Below are positions 7,635-13,381 of a stretch of DNA of 18,962 bases, one piece after another. Source of the stretch: an uncultured Rickettsiales bacterium (GTDB taxonomy: Bacteria > Pseudomonadota > Alphaproteobacteria > Rickettsiales > Midichloriaceae); the NCBI GenBank assembly GCA_937996615.1, contig CALKVD010000033.1, positions 1 through 18,962 on the forward strand, in the 5' to 3' direction. A program made the translations under genes and the position numbers. The notes under the pieces were generated by a model. The model had not been told where the DNA came from. It saw only the letters and a list, made by a program, of their open reading frames with translations, and searched no databases. How positions within the stretch are numbered: the stretch's first letter is position 1; every line of letters begins with the position of its first letter.

Positions 7635-8876
7635 ATGATCAAAACACAAAACCTACTCCTTCTTTGTGGTGGTAAATCAGCCGAACATGAGATCTCGATC
7701 AGATCAGCTCGGAGCGTTGCTGGCGGCGTCTATACTCTAAACGAATCCCAAATATTGATTGAATCTATTAAAGATATATCTCAAGTTGCAGAATTAGTCG
7801 CATTTGATCAACTTAATAGCGATTCAAGGATTTTATATAATTTACATGTTGTGATAATTAGTAGATCAGGGACATGGTACTGGCTTGATAATCACGATGA
7901 CTTGTCGAAAATCACACAGTGTGATGATGTGTCGCTATATGGAAACATTTGTACCTTAATTAGGAACGTAGATCAAACAATGCTGATCAAGCTAGCAAAA
8001 GTTGGAGATGAGCAATATATACAAGAAATAGGAACCAGAATCGATTTAGTTTTTCCAGTGCTACATGGACCAATGGGTGAAGATGGCACAGTACAAGGCT
8101 TACTTGAAATGATGGAGCTACCATATGTAGGATCTGATGTTCTCTCCTCAGCAATTGGAATGAACAAACGAATTATGAAGCAATGCTTTATTGATTCAAA
8201 CCTGCCAGTTCCAGCTTATATCTCAGGAAACAGGGATGCAATCAGCCAAATTTCATATAAAGAAATTATCCAAGAATTAGATAGCAATATAATATTTGTC
8301 AAACCAGCAACCCTAGGGTCTTCAATCGGTATCAGCAAAGTCTATAATGAAATAGAATACCTAACAGCAGTTGAAATGGCATTTAAATATGATAAAGAGA
8401 TAATAATAGAAAAATATATTGAGTGCCGCGAAATAGAATGTGCCGTTCTTGAGAATCTGGAAATCGGTGATTCAGAATTTGAGACACCAGTACCAACAGC
8501 TTCAGTTCTGGGCGAAATAATTCCAAATCATGATTTTTATTCTTATGAAGCTAAATATATCGACCCTAATGGCGCAGAACTACAAATACCTGCATTAATA
8601 GCAACAGATATAGCAGAAAATATTCAGGATTTAGCAATCAAAGCGTTTATGGCAGTAAGAGCTTCTGGAATGGCCAGAGTTGATATATTTATCGAGAAAA
8701 AAACCAACCAGATATATATCAATGAAATCAATACTATTCCGGGCTTCACATCGATTAGCATGTATCCAAAATTATGCGAAGAGTCAGGGATAGCGTTCCC
8801 AATTCTGATCCAAAAGTTGTTAGAAACAGCATTGCTGAAATATCAAACTAAAAACGCACTGTGTTTATATCAATAA
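7635..8876 (+). CDS. ddl: D-alanine--D-alanine ligase
   Basis: Ddl joins two D-alanines with ATP to make the dipeptide used for peptidoglycan precursors; it is a cytoplasmic ATP-grasp enzyme. Visible signatures are CGGKSAEHEISIRSA (11-25), HGPMGEDGT (144-152), FVKPATLGSSIGIS (221-234), YSYEAKY (302-308), MARVDIF (346-352) and NEINTIPGFTS (363-373), which carries metal-binding residues. The Tyr in the omega-loop YSYEAKY favours D-Ala over D-lactate as acceptor. At 413 residues it is longer than DdlB (about 306) or DdlA (about 364); the excess lies mainly in the N-terminal region between residues 30 and 140. An upstream TTG at 7623 would overlap the preceding gene and add four residues; the ATG at 7635, one base behind the previous stop, is preferred. 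Translational coupling with the exported amidotransferase-like gene is likely. Confidence 0.95.
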   Translation: MIKTQNLLLLCGGKSAEHEISIRSARSVAGGVYTLNESQILIESIKDISQVAELVAFDQLNSDSRILYNLHVVIISRSGTWYWLDNHDDLSKITQCDDVSLYGNICTLIRNVDQTMLIKLAKVGDEQYIQEIGTRIDLVFPVLHGPMGEDGTVQGLLEMMELPYVGSDVLSSAIGMNKRIMKQCFIDSNLPVPAYISGNRDAISQISYKEIIQELDSNIIFVKPATLGSSIGISKVYNEIEYLTAVEMAFKYDKEIIIEKYIECREIECAVLENLEIGDSEFETPVPTASVLGEIIPNHDFYSYEAKYIDPNGAELQIPALIATDIAENIQDLAIKAFMAVRASGMARVDIFIEKKTNQIYINEINTIPGFTSISMYPKLCEESGIAFPILIQKLLETALLKYQTKNALCLYQ

Positions 8877-8877
8877 A

Positions 8878-8907
8878 TCTGGTTGCAGTTGGTCTGGTTG
8901 CAACGAA
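8878..8907 (+). repeat. 15-base tandem repeat, two copies, directly behind ddl
   Basis: TCTGGTTGCA occurs perfectly at 8878-8887 and 8893-8902, giving a 15-base period. GTTGC (8882-8886) can also pair with GCAAC (8900-8904) to form a small hairpin. Confidence 0.6.
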
Positions 8908-8926
8908 TCAAATCAACTAGAGAGTG

Positions 8927-8954
8927 TTACAGTATTTAATCATTTCCGTAATAA
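8927..8954 (+). promoter_or_regulatory. Possible promoter of the first structured island
   Basis: TTACAG (8927-8932) and TAATAA (8949-8954) are separated by 16 bases. A start near 8961 would lie just upstream of the first hairpin (8984-9007). The boxes are only moderate matches. Confidence 0.3.
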
Positions 8955-8960
8955 GGGCAA

Positions 8961-9262
8961 GATGGATAGCGAACATTAGATCGCCGTTTTTGAACCGGGA
9001 AAAACGGTTTGGAAAGCTTTAATACCTGTAAAAAGACGCTCGATTTAATTGCGTGGTTTATAAAAGAGATTTGTCGTAGGTCTTATGGTTCACATCGGTT
9101 ATATTTTGGAGGAATAACAGGCTAAAACCCTCAGCCTGAAATGGATTGGCGGGATGGATACCACTCATAAGCACGATCCACCACAGGCTGGAATTTTGGC
9201 AAAAATGCTCCCAATTTTTAAATAAAAGCTGCTGCTCATTTTGCCTACCAAGGGTGAAAGGT
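8961..9262 (+). ncRNA. Candidate structured RNA, island 1 (strand tentative)
   Basis: Several helices can be drawn by hand: CCGTTTTT (8984-8991) with AAAAACGG (9000-9007); CCTGT (9025-9029) with ACAGG (9117-9121), enclosing AAGAC (9033-9037) with GTCTT (9080-9084); CAGCCTG (9132-9138) with CAGGCTG (9184-9190), enclosing TGGAT (9142-9146) with ATCCA (9176-9180) across a symmetrical 3x3 internal loop; and GGCAAAAATG (9198-9207) with CATTTTGCC (9237-9245) with one bulged A. CAGGCT also occurs at 9118-9123, so the central AGCCTG has two possible partners. These helices lie in order within a G+C-rich stretch behind a possible promoter. The orientation is uncertain because helices read on either strand. 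Confidence 0.4.
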
Positions 9263-9317
9263 AAAACGTTAATCCAAGATGATCATTCGCGACCACTATA
9301 GTTAATTAAGTAAGAGT

Positions 9318-9346
9318 TTGGGTATAGAATTAATAATCTCTAAAAT
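9318..9346 (+). promoter_or_regulatory. Promoter directly upstream of the rod-like RNA
   Basis: TTGGGT (9318-9323) and TAAAAT (9341-9346) are separated by exactly 17 bases. The expected start (about 9353) coincides with the base of the long closing stem of the following fold. Confidence 0.4.
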
Positions 9347-9352
9347 CTTGAG

Positions 9353-9492
9353 CTATGGCTGTTGCGAGAGAAGGAAAAGTTAGTAGAAGTTCTGAGGATG
9401 CCTGGCGCGCCAAACCCGAAGTATGCTCTGAGATTTGAGAGCGGATATTAAAAAGCGGCATTACCTAAAAATTTTCATCTCGCAACAGCTCT
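9353..9492 (+). ncRNA. Candidate rod-like small RNA with 12-bp closing stem
   Basis: GCTGTTGCGAGA (9358-9369) is perfectly complementary to TCTCGCAACAGC (9478-9489). Inside follow GAAAA (9374-9378) with TTTTC (9472-9476), then AGG-ATGCC (9395-9402) with GGCAT-ta-CCT (9457-9466), and an apical hairpin GCTCT (9425-9429) with AGAGC (9438-9442). A palindrome, TGGCGCGCCA, lies at 9403-9412. The overall form, a long rod with a large internal bulge and joined ends, resembles 6S RNA in architecture, but I see no sequence match to it and the length (about 140) is short. A 132-bp MITE with 12-bp terminal inverted repeats is the main alternative. The promoter placement and nested helices favour an RNA. 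Confidence 0.4.
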
Positions 9493-9500
9493 AAACTGTG

Positions 9501-9530
9501 TATATTAGCATTTCTAAAAATACTAATATA
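9501..9530. repeat. 8-bp perfect inverted repeat behind the rod-like RNA
   Basis: TATATTAG (9501-9508) and CTAATATA (9523-9530) pair around a 14-base centre, and two more pairs are possible across one mismatch. No T tract follows. It could be a processing or termination hairpin for the candidate RNA, or a protein-binding palindrome. Confidence 0.4.
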
Positions 9531-9659
9531 GCAACACCTAGATTTAAATAGAAGATTTGATATGCAAACCTCAACTTAATTTACTATATATGAATTTTTG
9601 TGGTGAATCCGACCCGTGATTTACCGATGGGTTAAGGTCCGAATTGGGGGATGTTTTTT

Positions 9660-9735
9660 TTAAAATTCCCTTGCCGCATCTGGTTCTACTTTGATTCTTA
9701 TACTGCGAACCCAAGGGATGTTACGGGAATTTTAA
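9660..9735. other. 11-bp stem with competing inner hairpin (island 2)
   Basis: TTAAAATTCCC (9660-9670) pairs perfectly with GGGAATTTTAA (9725-9735) and encloses GGTTC (9682-9686) with GAACC (9707-9711). In an alternative fold TCCCTTG (9667-9673) pairs with CAAGGGA (9712-9718) and stacks directly on GGTTC/GAACC. Both folds use the same CCC at 9668-9670, so they exclude each other. No family is recognised and the strand is unknown. Confidence 0.4.
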
Positions 9736-9828
9736 TCAATTTTTCCTTTTGCTGCAAAACCAACAACCAGAGTCCCGCTCGACCCAGCGGTTTAAGGCGG
9801 GTATAAATCGTATGTTCTCGAGGCAAAG

Positions 9829-9873
9829 CACGCCATTTACAACCGTTTTCGGCTACTTACAACACGCCATTTA
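9829..9873 (+). repeat. Direct repeat of an 11-mer
   Basis: CACGCCATTTA occurs at 9829-9839 and again at 9863-9873, 34 bases apart. A second direct repeat, CAGGTTA, follows at 9901-9907 and 9929-9935. Two copies of each are too few for a CRISPR array. Confidence 0.5.
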
Positions 9874-10035
9874 TCAGTGTTAAATCGATTTTTACGTTAC
9901 CAGGTTACACAGAAAGATAATGCTTGATCAGGTTATATTGATTTTAACTCAATGTTTTCATCAAATATCTCGATCCGCTCTACCCGTAATAATAGTCTTA
10001 AAACACCCTAGGCAAACTTTATATGATCATTTTGG

Positions 10036-10959
10036 TTAGGAAATCCTTCTCACAGCCCTAAACAAAGCAGATCTAGCTCTTGGATTACGTTTAATCTCTT
10101 TATAGTGAGGCTTAATCGCTTTGCCACCATATAATTTAGCAAACCCTTTTTCCTTTCCCCGAATCAACTGACGAAAACAATTTTTGATGACAATATTCTC
10201 GAGACCATGGAAACTGATAATCGCCAACGTTCCACCGACAGCAAGAAGCTGAGAGGCAGCGATAATGCCTTTTTCCAACTCATATAGCTCATTATTGACA
10301 GCAATACGCAATGCTTGAAATGTTAGAGTTGCTGGATGGATTTTGCCTGATTTTGGACCAACTGTATCAATTATTAAATCAGCCAGTTGTTTAGTGGTTT
10401 TAATTTTTTGTTTCTTTCTTTCTCTAGCTATAGCTTTAGCAATTTGGTTTGCTTTTGGTTCTTCGCCATATTGCCCTATCAGCAAAGCAAGTTCATTTTC
10501 ACTTAACTCATTAATTAATTCATAGGCCGTTGTTGCATTATCCCCCATTGTCATCAGAAGGGGGCCGTCGTTCATAAACGAAAACCCTCTCTCAGCTTGG
10601 TTTAGCTGCATTGATGACACACCTATGTCAATAATAATTCCAGCAATCTCATTATAATCTTGCTTTTTTTCTTGCCAGTATCGATGCATTACCTGATCCA
10701 TTTCGCTGAACCTAGAATTATGCCATACCAACCTACTATCAGCAATTTCTTTGGCATATTGTATTGTAGTTGGATCACGATCAAGCGCATGAACAAAACA
10801 ATTTGCATTTTGCAATATAGCTTTAGTATGCCCCCCAGCCCCAAAAGTACCGTCTATATAAACAAGGTTATCACTCGGACATAAAGCTTCTAAAACTATA
10901 TCTACCATTATTGGATTATGGGGCATTGAATTACGAGACGAATTTTTATCTTGGTTCAT
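10036..10959 (-). CDS. rsmH: 16S rRNA (cytosine(1402)-N(4))-methyltransferase RsmH (MraW)
   Basis: RsmH methylates N4 of C1402 in the decoding centre of 16S rRNA, using S-adenosylmethionine. The 307-residue protein is of usual length. The family start PHNPIMVDIVLEAL (13-26) is followed by the SAM-binding motif IDGTFGAGGH (35-44) and ALDRDP (58-63). GIIIDIGVSSMQLNQAERGF and ISFHGLEN are the other family hallmarks, and the protein ends in the basic NPRARSALFRAVRR segment. The ATG at 10959 is used here; the ATG at 10926 would start at PHNPIM and match shorter homologues, so the first 11 residues are doubtful. The gene is normally found with mraZ, ftsL and ftsI at the head of the division and cell wall cluster; here it is the last gene behind tatC, 58 bases away, with noncoding DNA downstream. 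Confidence 0.95.
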   Translation of the reverse strand: MNQDKNSSRNSMPHNPIMVDIVLEALCPSDNLVYIDGTFGAGGHTKAILQNANCFVHALDRDPTTIQYAKEIADSRLVWHNSRFSEMDQVMHRYWQEKKQDYNEIAGIIIDIGVSSMQLNQAERGFSFMNDGPLLMTMGDNATTAYELINELSENELALLIGQYGEEPKANQIAKAIARERKKQKIKTTKQLADLIIDTVGPKSGKIHPATLTFQALRIAVNNELYELEKGIIAASQLLAVGGTLAIISFHGLENIVIKNCFRQLIRGKEKGFAKLYGGKAIKPHYKEIKRNPRARSALFRAVRRIS

Positions 10960-11017
10960 TGGATTATTGATAGGAATAAATTTGATTCTGAAATTTTGTT
11001 TTTTATTTTGGTGATCT

Positions 11018-11851
11018 TTATTTAATTTTTTTCTTTTTGATGCTACAAATCATCAACGCCATTTCATATAATAAAACCAATGGGATTGCTAACGAGATTT
11101 GACTTAGAACATCGGGCGGAGTGAGAATTGCAGCAATTACAAAAGCACCAACGATCATATACCTTCTAATTTTTTTCAAAGTAGCAACGGTAATAATCCC
11201 AGCATCAAAAAGCAACACCACAACTAGAGGAGTTTGAAACGCAACTCCAAATGCAACTATAAGGTGGACTACTGAAGCTAAATATTCGCTGATTTTTGCT
11301 TCTAGCACAACTGGGATTGCTTGATCTGAGATTTGGGCGAGATGTTCAAAGCTAAGAAAAAATTGCCAACTTATTGGCATAACAACAAAATAGGCAAATA
11401 AAACGCCAACTCCAAATAAGATTGGTGCTAAAAATAAGTATGGTAACAATAATCGCCGTTCTTTTTGATATAACGCTGGGGCAAAAAAGGAATAAACCTG
11501 GTAAGCTATGATCGGAAAGGATAAAATAAATCCGAGATAGAAAGCCAGATTCATATAGGTAAAAAAAGCTTCTGTAATCCCAGTATAAATAAATCTGCGT
11601 GGAGCTAGATTTGATCCGTGGTATTGCTCAAAAGCTAGGAGCAATGGTTTGCTGAGAAAATTGTAGACATCTGCTGCGTAATAGTACGCTATTATAGTAG
11701 CAACAAGATACACAACGACCGACCACAGAACCACCGAACGTAGTGCTGTATAATGTTCAGCGAACGAATATCGAACTAAAATTTCAGGTTGCCGTTTTTG
11801 AATCTTTTTTTGCTTTTTTACTGTTTGAATTTTGCTTTGTTTTAGATCCAT
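11018..11851 (-). CDS. tatC: Twin-arginine translocase subunit TatC
   Basis: TatC is the six-span inner membrane core of the Tat pathway; with TatB it forms the receptor for twin-arginine signal peptides and exports folded proteins. The 277-residue protein shows the cytoplasmic N-terminal F-x-EH-x(4)-LR motif (F30, E32-H33, L37-R38) and hydrophobic spans at about 40-60, 95-118, 130-160, 190-215, 223-240 and 245-265. The segment SFPIIAYQVYSFFAPALYQKE is the typical TatC second-span region with the cytoplasmic loop. The N-terminus is about 20 residues longer than usual and very Lys-rich; the reading frame has no later ATG before the EH motif, so the ATG at 11851 is kept. It overlaps the end of tatB by 68 bases in another frame. 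It probably forms an operon with tatB and rsmH. Confidence 0.95.
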   Translation of the reverse strand: MDLKQSKIQTVKKQKKIQKRQPEILVRYSFAEHYTALRSVVLWSVVVYLVATIIAYYYAADVYNFLSKPLLLAFEQYHGSNLAPRRFIYTGITEAFFTYMNLAFYLGFILSFPIIAYQVYSFFAPALYQKERRLLLPYLFLAPILFGVGVLFAYFVVMPISWQFFLSFEHLAQISDQAIPVVLEAKISEYLASVVHLIVAFGVAFQTPLVVVLLFDAGIITVATLKKIRRYMIVGAFVIAAILTPPDVLSQISLAIPLVLLYEMALMICSIKKKKIK

Positions 11852-12131
11852 TAGCTATTATATTATTTTTAGTTGGTTTGAGATATGGTTTGATTAAATC
11901 AAGATTATAAACCGTTTGCAAATTCCCATTCTGATCAATAGTATATTTGATCACCTCTTGTTCTACAAAATCGTCAGTTTGCACCTTGCGACCAAATCCG
12001 ATCGAATGACCAAACTGACGACGCAAACTACTGAATATTTTACCTGCCCAATTCATCAGACCGACCATCTCATCAGGTTTAAGAAACGCTACCGCAACTA
12101 ATCCTATTAATAATAATTCAGCAAATGACAC
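11784..12131 (-). CDS. tatB: Sec-independent translocase protein TatB (TatA/B family)
   Basis: TatB is a small membrane protein that works with TatC in recognising twin-arginine substrates. The 115-residue product starting at the GTG has one N-terminal membrane helix (SFAELLLIGLVAVAFL), a hinge KPDEM at about residues 18-22 and an amphipathic helix (GLMNWAGKIFSSLRRQFG), then a charged, Lys/Asn-rich tail of about 75 residues, which fits TatB better than TatA. No in-frame ATG exists. The frame opens with a TTG at 12191 that would put 20 extra residues before the membrane helix; Tat A/B proteins have only a few residues there, so the GTG at 12131 is chosen. The usual Phe-Pro-type hinge is altered (L-K-P). 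The end overlaps tatC by 68 bases. TatA was not found in the window. Confidence 0.8.
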   Translation of the reverse strand: MSFAELLLIGLVAVAFLKPDEMVGLMNWAGKIFSSLRRQFGHSIGFGRKVQTDDFVEQEVIKYTIDQNGNLQTVYNLDLIKPYLKPTKNNIIANGSKTKQNSNSKKAKKDSKTAT

Positions 12132-12239
12132 AATAAAAGAGTATTTTTTTCTGGATACAAAAATTATGCTTGATTCACAAAATAAATGCAATCAATAAGA
12201 GGTATAATTTTTAAATAAACATATACTAAGTGCTATCAA

Positions 12240-13265
12240 TTAATTGTTTAGATTTTGAAGCTGCTTAAAAGTGTCGATAATTTTCTGATAGTCAGTTTGC
12301 AAAACTATTTCTAAAACTTCAAACCTAGAAGTAAATTCTGGTGGTATTCTGACAAAATCCTTAGTTGTTGTAAGAATGGTACAATTTTTGCTTATAGCCT
12401 CTTCATAGATCGGTTTAATATCCTCAACTTGATACAGATAATGATCAGAAAATTCATATGTAGCTATAATATTAGCAGCGACATCTCTACATGATTGCAA
12501 AAACTTTTGTGGAGTTGCTATTCCTACCAAAGCGATAAATGAGCGGTTAGCATATTTTTCCGGTTTTAAAACAACTGTACGAGCAAAAAATATCTCTAGG
12601 TTATCTGATTTTTTTTGATATTGTATTATTGCCTTGTCGCTAGGATCAATCACAACTATAGCTTGTACTCTCTTGAAACCAAAAAAAGCTGGCTCACGCA
12701 AAGGACCAGCGGGGATAATCAAGCAATTATGTTTATGTTTGCCATTAATCACGACAATGGAAAAATCTTTGAATATAGATTGGTTTTGCAAGCCATCATC
12801 AAATAAAATAATCTCAGCTCCATCATTTTGAGCTGCTTCAATTGCAATCTGTCGTTTTTCTGCAACATATGTTGGAACATGTCGAGCTAAAAGCAAAGGC
12901 TCATCCCCAACCTCTGCAGCAGAGTGTTTTAAATTAACTTTAATATATGATATAATTTTGGATTTGCGCCCGTAGCCTCTTGAAACTACTGCTACATTGG
13001 CCCCAGAATCTTGCAAATATTGAGATAATCCTAAAACAAAAGGTGTTTTTCCTCCCCCTCCTATTTCTAGGTTACCCACGCAAATTATTGGTATATCAAA
13101 TTTTTTCTGCTTTTTTTTATCAAAATAAAATTTAATATAGTAACCAATTGAATATAAAAGAGAAAATGGTAATAAAACAAGAGAAAATAGATTGAGGTTT
13201 TTCCATATTTTATGCTTTAGAAATTGTTCTATTTTTAATTTTAAAAAAAATAATTTAACTTTCAT
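12240..13265 (-). CDS. lpxK: Tetraacyldisaccharide 4'-kinase
   Basis: LpxK phosphorylates the 4' position of the lipid A disaccharide with ATP at the cytoplasmic face of the inner membrane, so this organism makes, or recently made, lipid A. The 341-residue protein is of normal length. An N-terminal hydrophobic span (about 25-45) anchors it. The Walker A region is CVGNLEIGGGGKTP (62-75); VSRGYGRK (94-101), the EVGDEPLLLA motif (118-127) and the Walker B-like FDDGLQN (155-161) follow, all typical of LpxK. The C-terminal TTTKDFVRIP segment is also a family feature. The gene is divergent from motA and lies 108 bases upstream of tatB in the same direction, so it may head the lpxK-tatB-tatC-rsmH group, although a separate tatB promoter cannot be excluded. 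Confidence 0.94.
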   Translation of the reverse strand: MKVKLFFLKLKIEQFLKHKIWKNLNLFSLVLLPFSLLYSIGYYIKFYFDKKKQKKFDIPIICVGNLEIGGGGKTPFVLGLSQYLQDSGANVAVVSRGYGRKSKIISYIKVNLKHSAAEVGDEPLLLARHVPTYVAEKRQIAIEAAQNDGAEIILFDDGLQNQSIFKDFSIVVINGKHKHNCLIIPAGPLREPAFFGFKRVQAIVVIDPSDKAIIQYQKKSDNLEIFFARTVVLKPEKYANRSFIALVGIATPQKFLQSCRDVAANIIATYEFSDHYLYQVEDIKPIYEEAISKNCTILTTTKDFVRIPPEFTSRFEVLEIVLQTDYQKIIDTFKQLQNLNN

Positions 13266-13316
13266 ATTGTTTTTATGTTAATATTATTATGTTAGATTAA
13301 TTACATTGTTATAGTT

Positions 13317-13346
13317 TTAGATTGTATTAATGTTTACAACTATAAT
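13317..13346 (+). promoter_or_regulatory. Candidate promoter for motAB
   Basis: A perfect TATAAT lies at 13341-13346, 35 bases before the motA ATG. The best -35 candidate at standard spacing, TTAGAT (13317-13322, 18 bases), is poor. An AAGGGG ribosome-binding site (13366-13371) precedes the ATG by 10 bases. Confidence 0.35.
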
Positions 13347-13381
13347 GTTATCTATTTTATTCATAAAGGGGCTAATTAGAA

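Larger units (their letters stand above)
8877..10035. other. 1.16 kb gene-free, GC-elevated, structure-rich region between ddl and rsmH
   Basis: Both flanking genes end facing this region, so it lies downstream of each. I found no open frame with recognisable protein content; the longest readable stretches are a few dozen codons without known motifs. Hand counts give about 41% G+C for 8941-9300 and 45% for 9601-9840, whereas 16261-16320 has about 8%. The region is full of inverted repeats (see separate entries), which favours structured RNA over decayed coding DNA. Hallmarks of RNase P RNA, tmRNA, SRP RNA and rRNA were looked for on both strands and not found in convincing form. The identity is unknown. 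Confidence 0.6.

Noticed and set aside
9132..9160. Resemblance to the 5' end of tmRNA (CTGAAATGGATT followed by GGC-GGG)
   Set aside because: The GGGG start and the TTCGAC core are missing, no acceptor partner ending in CCACCA is found, and the segment is better explained as one arm of the hairpin with 9184-9190.
9118..9221. Open stretch of about 33 codons on the plus strand and a 24-codon ATG frame opposite it (within about 9165-9240)
   Set aside because: No ribosome-binding site, no recognisable motif, and both coincide with strong hairpins; chance frames are likely.
9250..9262. AAGGGTGAAAGGT, like a conserved block of bacterial RNase P RNA
   Set aside because: The universal GAGGAAAGTCCGGGC block, the ACAGAAA block and the 3' CCGGCTTA block are all missing at the right distances.
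9358..9489. Insertion sequence or MITE with 12-bp terminal inverted repeats
   Set aside because: No transposase, no clear target duplication and only one copy in the window; kept as an alternative to the RNA interpretation.
9646..9795. Possible tmRNA coding piece: GGGGGATG start and, about 105 bases on, a 14-codon frame beginning Ala-Ala and ending in a stop
   Set aside because: The frame ends in Pro-Ala-Val instead of the hydrophobic Ala-Ala tail, the conserved TTCGAC region is absent, and no matching acceptor 3' strand lies nearby on either strand.
9829..9935. CRISPR array
   Set aside because: Only two copies of each short repeat, no regular array and no cas genes.
11784..11851. Programmed frameshift giving a TatB-TatC fusion at the A runs
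   Set aside because: Passing from the tatB to the tatC frame would need a +1 or -2 shift, not the usual -1, and tatC has its own ATG.
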